Source: Pseudomonadota bacterium
GTDB taxonomy: Bacteria; Pseudomonadota; Alphaproteobacteria; HIMB59
Assembly: GCA_027623775.1 (NCBI GenBank)
Contig: JAQBUY010000003.1
Location: 1-34,997, forward strand
DNA: 34,997 bases
Direction of reading: 5' to 3'
The notes beneath the pieces are model-generated. The model searched no databases. It was given only the letters and a program-made list of their open reading frames with translations, and had not been told where the DNA came from. The translations under genes and the position numbers were made by a program. Position 1 is the first letter of the stretch. Each line of letters opens with the position of its first letter. Positions 24,466 to 32,684 of the stretch are shown in pieces.

Positions 24466-26811
24466 TTAAGCTTTAACTCTTGATTTATCAGGATCATAAA
24501 AAGGAAATCTAACTACTTTTGCTTTAATTCTTTTTTGATGTCCATCTAATTTTCCAATTTCAACTTCAGTATCGATTGTGGAATAATTTATATCCATTTT
24601 ACATAAAGCAATCATCTTATTTAAAATAGGAGATTTTACTCCACTGGTAATAGTTCCAATTTGAGCTTTTGCTCCAATTTCATGCACACAATCACCATGA
24701 CCACAAAGCTCATTTCCCTCAATTTCCAAACCCACTAATGTTCTTTGAGGATTGGCTTTTCTTTTAATTAAGTTTTCTTTTCCTATGAAATCGTCTTCTT
24801 TTGATTTTAAAGGAACTGTAAAACTAATGCCAGCCTCAAAAGGATCTGTTTGATCATCAAACTCATAGTTTGCAAAAATTAATCCTGCTTCAATACGAAC
24901 TAAATCTAAAGCATCTAATCCCATAGGTGTAATTTTGAATTCTTCTCCCGCTTTCATTACTGCATCCCAAATTTCTGGCGCATGTCTTGGATGGCAAAAA
25001 ATTTCATAACCAAGTTCACCAGTGTAGCCGGTTCTCGAAACCATAATTGGAATTCCATTTATTTCATTCAGATTTCCAATAGTAAATCTAAACCACCCTA
25101 GTTCATCTAAAGAAGTTTGATGGGCTGGAGTCCATACAATTTTTTTAAGAATTTCTCTACTCTTAGGTCCTTGAACAGATACATTATGAAGATTATCAGT
25201 TGATGATTTAATCCAAACTTTTAAACCAAATTCTTTTGCTTTTTCTCTTAGCCACTCTCCACAATATTCATCTCCGCAAATCCAACGAAAGTTTGTGTCT
25301 GTCATTTTAAAAACAGTTCCATCGTCTATCATGCCCCCGTGATCATAGCACATTGCTGTATAAACAACTTGGCCAACCGCTAGTTTTCGAATATTTCTCG
25401 TACATGTTCTTTGCATTAATTCTTCAGCATCAGGTCCTAAAATTTCAAATTTTCTTAGAGCAGATAAATCCAAAATAATTGCTCTTTCTCGACAAGCTTC
25501 ATATTCCTGAAGGGCGCCATTATTATTATATTTTGTTGCAAGCCAGAAGCCCTTATAATCAATGATATTTTCTGTCAACTTAGAGACGCGTGGGTGAAAG
25601 CCTGTTTCTTTCGTTAATTTTGGTTCTGCATCGGGTTTCATTCTATAAGCTCCTCCTTTACTAAATGGCTTATTTGGTCGGTAAATTCTAACAAACATAT
25701 CTGTACAATTCCAACCATTAGCAGGATCTATATCATCAGGACAAGCTGAAGTTACACATACTAAGTTTTTTATAGCCTTCATTAAGATGTAATCCCCTGG
25801 TCTAGAATAAGGTTCATCGAAGACAATGGAATTGTTTGCATCAATACTTGTATTATAAAAAAGATTTATAGCATTCCAGCCCAATCTTTTTCTTACTGAG
25901 TAAGAGTCTAAAGCATAATTAAAATTATCAGAACAATTAGGATGTCCGAAATAGCCATGATCATCATAAAATTTAGATGTACAAGCTGTACCAAATGTAT
26001 CATGACGACCAACAGTATCTCTAATGACTTCAATTAAAGGTTCGTGATTTTCAGTAAAATATTTTGAGTGAAGGCCTGGCATTGATCCGCCACCCATAAG
26101 ATATCTTGAATTAGTAGTATCAATACCCACCTCTTTACCCTTTTGTAATAATCGAGCATCAAAAGCGGTAAAATCAGAACACTGTCTTCCGAACACATCG
26201 ATGACCTGAATATAATCTCCCTCTTCTACTTCATAGGCAATTGCTGTTTGTCTTTTAATAAAAATTTCATTGATAGGGTCTCCTATAGGGTCAGGTAAAA
26301 TATATTCACCTTCAATTCTAGACTTCGCTCTTTCCACAATTAACCTCAAGTCAGTTGCAGGAACTCCCTCTGAAAGAATATCAATTTCACCAGGAGCTGA
26401 AACAATACAAACACAATTAAGTTGTGCAGTAAATTTTTCAATTGAACCTGTTAAAGACTCATTAGAAAAAACTAAAACTGATTGATTGATAGATTTGATA
26501 TCAATTTTAAATTTTTTTAATTTTAAACGAACTACTGTCGCAGATTCATTCTCTTGATTTAAAATAAACTTTGTGAGTTTACCGTCATGCTCTTTTTTTA
26601 ATCCTAATGCCGATAGGTCATTTTTACCATTTTCTAAAAAACAAACTATTTCAGCTTTTTGATGACCTTCTAAATTAACAATATGGAAGCTATCTCCCCG
26701 TTCAAGCTTAATAGCCATAGACCCATTACCATGAACGGAATATTGCTCTTGATTATTTCCTAAAGCAGGCAATCCTGGTTCATACGGTCTAGATACCGTT
26801 GGTATAATCAT
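24466..26811 (-). CDS. tdm: Trimethylamine N-oxide demethylase
   Basis: A 781-residue two-domain enzyme that splits TMAO to dimethylamine and formaldehyde, with capture on tetrahydrofolate. The N-terminal half (about 1-390) is the DUF1989-type metal domain. Cys277 (TACTSK), Cys293 (PNCSD) and Cys357 (SACPDD) have spacings of 16 and 64, the same as the three zinc cysteines I recall for Methylocella Tdm (263, 279, 343). The C-terminal half (about 405-781) is a GcvT-like THF domain with LDLSALRKFEILGPDAEELMQR, VQGPKSREIL and GYTGELGYEIFC. The SMR gene and the tmo operon lie upstream on the same strand, but the 87-bp gap holds its own dyad E, so it probably has its own promoter. Confidence 0.94.
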   Translation of the reverse strand: MIIPTVSRPYEPGLPALGNNQEQYSVHGNGSMAIKLERGDSFHIVNLEGHQKAEIVCFLENGKNDLSALGLKKEHDGKLTKFILNQENESATVVRLKLKKFKIDIKSINQSVLVFSNESLTGSIEKFTAQLNCVCIVSAPGEIDILSEGVPATDLRLIVERAKSRIEGEYILPDPIGDPINEIFIKRQTAIAYEVEEGDYIQVIDVFGRQCSDFTAFDARLLQKGKEVGIDTTNSRYLMGGGSMPGLHSKYFTENHEPLIEVIRDTVGRHDTFGTACTSKFYDDHGYFGHPNCSDNFNYALDSYSVRKRLGWNAINLFYNTSIDANNSIVFDEPYSRPGDYILMKAIKNLVCVTSACPDDIDPANGWNCTDMFVRIYRPNKPFSKGGAYRMKPDAEPKLTKETGFHPRVSKLTENIIDYKGFWLATKYNNNGALQEYEACRERAIILDLSALRKFEILGPDAEELMQRTCTRNIRKLAVGQVVYTAMCYDHGGMIDDGTVFKMTDTNFRWICGDEYCGEWLREKAKEFGLKVWIKSSTDNLHNVSVQGPKSREILKKIVWTPAHQTSLDELGWFRFTIGNLNEINGIPIMVSRTGYTGELGYEIFCHPRHAPEIWDAVMKAGEEFKITPMGLDALDLVRIEAGLIFANYEFDDQTDPFEAGISFTVPLKSKEDDFIGKENLIKRKANPQRTLVGLEIEGNELCGHGDCVHEIGAKAQIGTITSGVKSPILNKMIALCKMDINYSTIDTEVEIGKLDGHQKRIKAKVVRFPFYDPDKSRVKA

Positions 26812-26864
26812 AAATTTATTTTAAACATAAAATCAAAAATAATCTTTATGTTAATATTATTTTT

Positions 26865-26883
26865 TGTTTCATATAGTGGAATT
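26865..26883. promoter_or_regulatory. Putative IclR operator E (tdm)
   Basis: TGTTTCATATAGTGGAATT. The left arm is identical to operator B over nine bases; the right arm is weaker (TGGAAT). It lies 53 bp upstream of the tdm start, in the gap after the SMR gene. Confidence 0.5.
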
Positions 26884-26898
26884 ATGTGCAAATTATGA

Positions 26899-27231
26899 TT
26901 AAGTAGATATTTTAGAAAAAATATTTAAAATTATCACACCAAGTAAAATCAAACTTAGTCCTATGATTCCTGCAATATCCATTTGATTTTTAAAATAAAA
27001 AATACCTACTAAAGTTAATAACACTATTCCAAATCCTGACCATACCGCATAAACATATCCAATAGATTCAAAATTTTTAAAGGTTAAAGCTAAAAAATAA
27101 AAACAAGCAGAATAAGATATTACAGTTAGAATGCTTGGTTTAAGAATAGTAAATCCTTCTGACGCCTTCAAAGAAGATGTTCCTATCACTTCTAGGGTAA
27201 TTGCTAAGAAAAGGTATAAATATTTAATCAT
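26899..27231 (-). CDS. Small multidrug resistance (EmrE-type) transporter
   Basis: A 110-residue, four-helix protein of the SMR family. The essential membrane glutamate is Glu14 (AITLEVIGTS), and the signature YAVWSGFGIVLLTLVG is at about residues 61-76. SMR dimers export quaternary and other cationic amines in exchange for protons. It starts 7 bp after tmoW, so it is the fourth gene of the TMAO-uptake operon. That suggests a methylated amine as substrate, for example export of excess amine or of a demethylation product. The substrate is inference, and drug export is the default annotation. Confidence 0.85.
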   Translation of the reverse strand: MIKYLYLFLAITLEVIGTSSLKASEGFTILKPSILTVISYSACFYFLALTFKNFESIGYVYAVWSGFGIVLLTLVGIFYFKNQMDIAGIIGLSLILLGVIILNIFSKIST

Positions 27232-27238
27232 TTAACTA

Positions 27239-29296
27239 TCACTCTATGCCAAGTAATTTTTTTTGTCTGTCAGCCCAGGTTCGGATTAAATGATCCACCG
27301 CAAGACACATGAACGATACAAATATTCCAAGAGTCAGTGCAACTCCAGCTCCATCACTTCTCGATAATGCTCCCATTATTACCTGACCTAAATCTTCAGT
27401 GCCGATTAAAGCCCCAAGAATTACCATGAATAGTGAGAAAATAACGGTTTGATTAATTCCTAACATTATATGAGGAAAAGCTAAGGGTATTTCAATATTT
27501 GTCCATCTTTGTAACCTGGAAACGCCCGACATTGACCCTGCCTCATGAAGAGATAAGGGAACACTCCTAAGTCCTTCTATAGTATATCTTGTTGCTGGTA
27601 TTGTTGCATAAACAATAGCTGCAAGTAAAACAGAAGTATCCGTTATTCCAAAAAGAAGTATTACGGGTATTAAATAAACAAAAGAAGGAAATGTTTGAAA
27701 AAAATCACAAATAAAAAGCATAAATTTAGTAGATTTAGAATTTTGTGCACAAATAGATCCAACTACTAAACCTATCACTGCAGAAATAAGAACGGCAAAT
27801 GTTGCCATATAAGCTGTAATTAAAGCTCTATCCCAATACTCAGATAAAGCGATAAATAAAATTAATAGGCCTACAATTACGGCTGATCTAATACCACCAA
27901 TAATATATCCAACTCCCATCACTAAAATAAAAGTAGAGATAACGGGCATTCCCAAATAAGCATTTTTCATAGGAACCAAGACATTAGTAATTAAAAAAAT
28001 ATTAAATGAATTTAAATAGTAAAAAAACGTTTCCCATACCCAATCAACAGCAGAATCAATTAAAGGAGAAATGCTAAAACCTTTTTCGTATGGAATAAGA
28101 TATAAATAGTTAATATTATTGAAATAGAGACTGCCTAGATACGCAAAGACAGAACCTATAATTAAAATTACTACAAAATAAATTAGATTTTTATTTCTTT
28201 GAAAAAAATTCAAGTTTGCAAAATAATTTTTTTGTTTATTAGCCCATGCAAGAGAGAATTTATCTAAAACGACAGCTATAATCACAATGCAAATTCCTAT
28301 TTCTGCTGCTTTTCCAATCTTTAATGAATTTAAGGCTAGTTTTAAATTAAAACCTAAACCTTTCGCTCCAATAAAGGATGCGATAACTGTCATTGCTAGA
28401 CACTGCATAATAACTTGGTTAACTCCGATTAAAATATCTGTTCGTGCCGTAGGAATAAGAACTTTGAACAATAATTGAAATTTATTGCATCCACTCATCA
28501 ATCCAGACTCAACAACTTCAGGAGATATTTTTTTTAATCCAAGAATAGTTAATCGAACCATTGGAGGTGTCGCAAATATAATAGTTGCAATAGCACCTGC
28601 ATGATCTCCAATACCAAATAATATCATAACAGGAACTAAAAAAGAAAAATGAGGCATTGTTTGAGCAATATTTAAAATAGGTTGCAAAGCGTTTTCAACT
28701 TTATTATTTAAGTAACCCCATATTCCAAGACTTAGGCCAAAAATAAAACAAATTGGTGCTGTAATCAGAACGAAAGATAAAGTTTGCATTGAAGGCTGCC
28801 ATTGTCCAAAAAAAGATAAATAAAATGCTCCAATTCCAGCTAGTAAAGCTAGTCGAATACCTTGCAGTTGCATACCTATTAACATAAAACCAGCAACTAC
28901 TACCGTCCAGGGAAGAGCTGGCCATGTGAACCATTTATTGGCGCTCATCCAAGACCCATCGACAAAAACACCTATAGTCTGAGCACCACCTAAAAAAATC
29001 TCTCTAATAAAAACAATTAAAAATAAGACCCCTCTTGAAATAGCTCTGGTTACCTCTCTAAAAATAGGTTTATCTTCATACATTTCAAATACAGGGTCCC
29101 ACACCTTCAGAGGAAACCACTCGTACAAAGCATTATAAATTAAGTTATTAATAAATAAGGGGAAGCCTTTAAATAAAGGCGGGAATCTCCATAAGTAATT
29201 ATTTTCTGAATGAGGAATTATGAAGTAAAAAAATAAAAAAACTAAAATCAACAGACCAAACTGCATTGGTCTAGAGTTTTTAAGATTATTAATCAT
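27239..29296 (-). CDS. tmoW: TMAO ABC transporter, fused double permease
   Basis: A 685-residue inner-membrane protein made of two ProW/OpuAB-like permease units in tandem. Each unit has its own cytoplasmic EAA-type loop that contacts the ATPase: residues about 262-283 (VESGLMSGCNKFQLLFKVLIP) and about 583-604 (LHEAGSMSGVSRLQRWTNIEIP). A single chain thus supplies both halves of the channel. This long form is what I know from TmoW of marine TMAO transporters. It follows tmoV by 13 bp and precedes the SMR gene by 7 bp. Confidence 0.9.
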   Translation of the reverse strand: MINNLKNSRPMQFGLLILVFLFFYFIIPHSENNYLWRFPPLFKGFPLFINNLIYNALYEWFPLKVWDPVFEMYEDKPIFREVTRAISRGVLFLIVFIREIFLGGAQTIGVFVDGSWMSANKWFTWPALPWTVVVAGFMLIGMQLQGIRLALLAGIGAFYLSFFGQWQPSMQTLSFVLITAPICFIFGLSLGIWGYLNNKVENALQPILNIAQTMPHFSFLVPVMILFGIGDHAGAIATIIFATPPMVRLTILGLKKISPEVVESGLMSGCNKFQLLFKVLIPTARTDILIGVNQVIMQCLAMTVIASFIGAKGLGFNLKLALNSLKIGKAAEIGICIVIIAVVLDKFSLAWANKQKNYFANLNFFQRNKNLIYFVVILIIGSVFAYLGSLYFNNINYLYLIPYEKGFSISPLIDSAVDWVWETFFYYLNSFNIFLITNVLVPMKNAYLGMPVISTFILVMGVGYIIGGIRSAVIVGLLILFIALSEYWDRALITAYMATFAVLISAVIGLVVGSICAQNSKSTKFMLFICDFFQTFPSFVYLIPVILLFGITDTSVLLAAIVYATIPATRYTIEGLRSVPLSLHEAGSMSGVSRLQRWTNIEIPLAFPHIMLGINQTVIFSLFMVILGALIGTEDLGQVIMGALSRSDGAGVALTLGIFVSFMCLAVDHLIRTWADRQKKLLGIE

Positions 29297-29309
29297 AATT
29301 TATTGATAG

Positions 29310-30344
29310 TTAATGGCCAAATAAAACTTTAATTACTTTTGATGGATAAAGAGTTCCGACTACTTGGTTATTTTTGGGATCGATGACTGAAATTGGTTCT
29401 TTACTATTTAAAATTGATTCAGCAACTGTTTGAATTATAGCATCCTTAGAAATTTTTAATGAGTTAGAGTTATTTCCATCAGGAGGATCCATAATGGATT
29501 CAATTTTAAGAATTTTTTCTCTTGGAACATCTTTTGTAAATTTTTTGACATAGTCAGTTGCAGGATTTAAAACAATATTATCGGGTGTGTCTAACTGTTC
29601 AATTATCCCATCTTTCATAATTGCAATTCTATCTGCCAAACGAAGAGCCTCATCAAAGTCATGAGTGATAAACATAATTGTTTTATTTAAAACTCCTTGT
29701 AATCGTAAAAATTCATCCTGCATCTCTTTACGAATTAATGGATCAAGAGCAGAAAAAGGCTCATCAAGAAACCAAATGTCTGGTTCGACAGCAAGTGAAC
29801 GGGCAATACCTACTCTTTGCTGCTGTCCTCCGGAAAGTTCTCTTGGAAAATAATTCTCCCTTCCCTTAAGACCTACTAGTTCGACCATCTCCATAGCCTT
29901 GTTTACACTTTCTTTTGTAGCCATGCCTTTAACTTGAAGTGGGAACGCAATATTTTCTAAAACTGTTTTATGAGGCAACAAGGCAAAATTTTGAAAAACC
30001 ATTCCCATTTTATTTCTTCTAAGTTCAATGAGCTCTTTACTATTCATGGCATTGAGATCTTCTCCATCAATATAAATTTTTCCAGATGTTGATTCAGTCA
30101 GTCTTGAAATGCATCTTAATAATGTAGATTTACCAGAGCCTGATAAACCCATAACTACTAGCATCTCACCTTTATAAACTTCTAAGGAAGCATTATTTAC
30201 ACCAACAATACATCCTGCTTCTTGAAAGGCTTTAGCGTCAACTTTGCCATTAGAATCATCAAGTAGCTTTTTGGCATTTGGTCCAAATATTTTATAAACT
30301 GACTCACATTTAATGACAGGTTTTGAATTATTAGCGTTTTGCAT
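29310..30344 (-). CDS. tmoV: TMAO ABC transporter, ATPase
   Basis: A 344-residue ABC ATPase of the ProV/OpuAA type. Walker A is GLSGSGKST (residues 66-74), the Q-loop is in VFQNFALLPHKT, the signature is LSGGQQQRVGIARSL, Walker B is IWFLDEPFSALDP and the switch histidine is in FITHDFDEAL. The C-terminal section (about 285-344) keeps a single short CBS-like piece, less than the two CBS domains of osmoregulated ProV. It powers TMAO import with TmoX and TmoW. An intrinsic terminator-like hairpin separates it from tmoX upstream. Confidence 0.92.
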   Translation of the reverse strand: MQNANNSKPVIKCESVYKIFGPNAKKLLDDSNGKVDAKAFQEAGCIVGVNNASLEVYKGEMLVVMGLSGSGKSTLLRCISRLTESTSGKIYIDGEDLNAMNSKELIELRRNKMGMVFQNFALLPHKTVLENIAFPLQVKGMATKESVNKAMEMVELVGLKGRENYFPRELSGGQQQRVGIARSLAVEPDIWFLDEPFSALDPLIRKEMQDEFLRLQGVLNKTIMFITHDFDEALRLADRIAIMKDGIIEQLDTPDNIVLNPATDYVKKFTKDVPREKILKIESIMDPPDGNNSNSLKISKDAIIQTVAESILNSKEPISVIDPKNNQVVGTLYPSKVIKVLFGH

Positions 30345-30378
30345 ATTTATAATAATTATAATCTCAAAATAAAGAAAA

Positions 30379-30400
30379 ATCCCCCCAGAAAAGGGGGGAT
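30379..30400 (-). terminator. Attenuator/terminator between tmoX and tmoV
   Basis: On the minus strand, ATCCCCCC and GGGGGGAT form a perfect 8-bp stem around a 6-base loop, followed by TTTTCTTTATTTT (down to about 30366). It lies in the 82-bp gap after the binding-protein gene. It should stop most transcripts after tmoX and let a fraction continue to tmoV and tmoW, which gives excess binding protein. Confidence 0.85.
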
Positions 30401-30426
30401 AATAAATTAAATTTAATTGGAGCTTA

Positions 30427-31380
30427 TTACTTCAACCACTGGTCAACAGCACTTCTGTTGTTAGTGATAAAAGCAGTTGCTGCATCGGCATGCGTCATAC
30501 CTAAGTTATCAACGTTGTTAGCCATTTCACCGATTTGACCGGCAGTAGCTTCCATTTTAGTTAAGAACTTATATGCACTAGGATGAGTAAGAGGGAACTT
30601 AATATTAGCGGCCTTCTTTAACCAACCTATTGGAGAACCACAACCTGTTGTTTCAACAGATCCACCATCTTCAATTCTACACCCTTGATAAAAAGTAGGG
30701 AATTTGATGAATGTAAATCCTTCTGCATCAGTAAAGTTTGGTGTCCAGTTAAAAATCACTGTTCCACGTCCTTCTTTTTTAGCAGCAGCAAGTTCAGCCC
30801 AAAGAGCATCAGCACTTCCTGCAAACTTAACAGTCCACTTATCATCTAAGCCAAGACCTTTAAGTCTGTTAGGCATAACATCACCATGCCACTCTTGAGG
30901 TCCTTCTAACCAACGGCCTTTTCCTTCTGAGTCAGCAGTAGCAAAGTTTGCGCTACAATCTTTTAATGCTTCCCAAGCTGGAAGACCAGGACATAAGTCT
31001 TGCTCAATAACCCAGTTAGGTACACCCATATCTTCTAGAGTTGGAGCTGCATGGCTACCGGCATCAATTAAGCCACCTTTATCCATTGCTTCATACATAG
31101 GCTTAGCCATAGTTGACTGCCATGTTTCGTGAGCTAAATGAAGATCACCTACTCTTACAGCTTCATATCTTGAAGCGGATTCAGCAGGAACTAATTCAAC
31201 ATTGTAACCTAATTCTTCATATACCTGAGCAATAACATTAGCCATTACAACTTGACTTGACCAGTTTAACACTGGGATTCTAATTGGATCTGAGCTAGCA
31301 GCTTTTGCAATATTAGCAAAACTTGATAATGCAATAACTAATGTAGCGATTAATCCAACAATACTATTTCTTACTTTCAT
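30427..31380 (-). CDS. tmoX: TMAO-binding periplasmic protein
   Basis: A 317-residue OpuAC/ProX-like binding protein. The signal peptide is residues 1-27 with a cut after IAKA. The mature part has several tryptophans that could form the aromatic cage for a trimethylammonium-type ligand: LNWSSQ (Trp40), HETWQSTM, GRWLEGPQEWHGD and FNWTPNF. Two cysteine pairs (CPGLPAWEALKDC and GCRIEDGG...TTGCGSP) may form disulphides. It is the first gene of the tmoXVW operon and has a strong GAGGAG Shine-Dalgarno (31387-31392). Glycine betaine or choline binding is the alternative, but the tmm/tdm neighbours favour TMAO. Confidence 0.92.
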   Translation of the reverse strand: MKVRNSIVGLIATLVIALSSFANIAKAASSDPIRIPVLNWSSQVVMANVIAQVYEELGYNVELVPAESASRYEAVRVGDLHLAHETWQSTMAKPMYEAMDKGGLIDAGSHAAPTLEDMGVPNWVIEQDLCPGLPAWEALKDCSANFATADSEGKGRWLEGPQEWHGDVMPNRLKGLGLDDKWTVKFAGSADALWAELAAAKKEGRGTVIFNWTPNFTDAEGFTFIKFPTFYQGCRIEDGGSVETTGCGSPIGWLKKAANIKFPLTHPSAYKFLTKMEATAGQIGEMANNVDNLGMTHADAATAFITNNRSAVDQWLK

Positions 31381-31530
31381 ATCGTTCTCCTCTGTTTTAA
31401 TTAACTTTTAGTATAATTTTATAATAAAATTACCAGCAGTTAGAATACATCCAATAAAAATAAATATAGAATGCACTTTATTATTCATAACTTTATTATA
31501 TATCTGAAAGGCATGTGGGATAAAGCAAAA

Positions 31531-31549
31531 AGTTTCACAAGTTGAAACA
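31531..31549. promoter_or_regulatory. Putative IclR operator F (tmoX/alr)
   Basis: AGTTTCACAAGTTGAAACA, with 6-bp perfectly complementary arms GTTTCA/TGAAAC and the same 5-bp spacer as the other sites. It ends 7 bp before the alanine racemase ATG and lies about 150 bp upstream of tmoX, so it may control either or both. Confidence 0.55.
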
Positions 31550-31556
31550 GAAAAAT

Positions 31557-32660
31557 ATGGACAAAATTAATACATATATAGAAACTATTGAAAAAGCTCA
31601 ATTATATATAGATTTAAAAGCTCTTAAGTATAATTATAAATTAATTAATCAATTAACCAAAGAATCTGTCATTATTGGTATCGTCAAAGGTGATGCATAT
31701 GGGCATGGAATGCTACAATGCTCTAAAACATTAATTAAATCAGGATGTAAACATTTATATGTAGCTAATATAGAAGATGCCCTAAAATTAAGAAGTTATT
31801 ATAGAAAAGTAAGAATTTTTGTTCTCTCAGGACCAATCAATCCTCATGAAGTAGAAACTTTAGATAGCAATAAAATCACTCCTATTATTAATAACCCTGC
31901 CCAATTAGAACTCGTTTTAAAATACAGTTTATTAAAAAATAAAAAAATGAATGCAATTATACAGATAGATACTGGAATGAATAGAATGGGCTTTAAACAT
32001 AATGAATTTTCTTATCTAAATGAAAAATTAAAAATGTTGAATGTATCATTTTTAATGAGTCATTTTACTTCAGCTGATGAAAAAGATAAGAAAAATAGTA
32101 ATAAACAATTAAAGCAATTAGTAAATTTAAATCAAAATCTTAATTATAAATTAAGCATCGCTAATTCATCAGGTTGCTTCTTAAATTCAAGTTATCATTT
32201 AGATTATGTAAGACCCGGTAAGAGTCTTTATGGTATGAACCCTTTTAAAAAAAAATCATTTAAACTTAAGCAAGTTGCTTCATTGTATGCACCTATAATT
32301 CAAACCTCTTCCATTAATAAAAATGAAACGGTAGGTTATGGGAAAACATATACAGCTCAAAAAAAAATAAAAACTGCCACTATTAATTTTGGTTATGCGA
32401 ATGGATATATGAGATCAGGAAGTAGTCGGGCAGTCACTTATATAAATAGTATTCCGGCTAAAGTTCTTGGAAGAATCTCTATGGATTTAATTACGATCGA
32501 TGTTTCAAACATCCCTGATCAATTTTTGTACTTAGGGTATCCTGTTGAAATATTAGGGAAAAATGCAACTTACGAAAAAGTTTCAGAATCCTTGGGAACG
32601 CACGAGTTAGAGACTTTAATTTCGATAGGTCTTGGGACTCAAAAAAAATATTTATCTTAA
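31557..32660 (+). CDS. alr: Alanine racemase (PLP)
   Basis: A 367-residue fold-type III PLP enzyme. The PLP lysine is Lys44 in GIVKGDAYGHGM, the substrate segment is IDTGMNRMGF, and the catalytic-tyrosine region is NFGYANGYMRSG; the C-terminal motif GRISMDLITIDV is typical. I start it at the ATG at 31557; a TTG at 31542 would give five more residues but falls inside dyad F. It interconverts L- and D-alanine for peptidoglycan. It lies between tmoX and a BHMT-like gene, diverges from the first and is followed by the second after 24 bp. Whether the methylamine context is meaningful (a racemase for another amino acid) cannot be told from sequence. Confidence 0.88.
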   Translation: MDKINTYIETIEKAQLYIDLKALKYNYKLINQLTKESVIIGIVKGDAYGHGMLQCSKTLIKSGCKHLYVANIEDALKLRSYYRKVRIFVLSGPINPHEVETLDSNKITPIINNPAQLELVLKYSLLKNKKMNAIIQIDTGMNRMGFKHNEFSYLNEKLKMLNVSFLMSHFTSADEKDKKNSNKQLKQLVNLNQNLNYKLSIANSSGCFLNSSYHLDYVRPGKSLYGMNPFKKKSFKLKQVASLYAPIIQTSSINKNETVGYGKTYTAQKKIKTATINFGYANGYMRSGSSRAVTYINSIPAKVLGRISMDLITIDVSNIPDQFLYLGYPVEILGKNATYEKVSESLGTHELETLISIGLGTQKKYLS

Positions 32661-32684
32661 TACAAAAAAATATAACTTAGTTTA

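Noticed and set aside
24461-24466. Terminator between convergent tmm and tdm
   Set aside because: Only 4 bp separate the stops, and no stem with a T-run could be seen.
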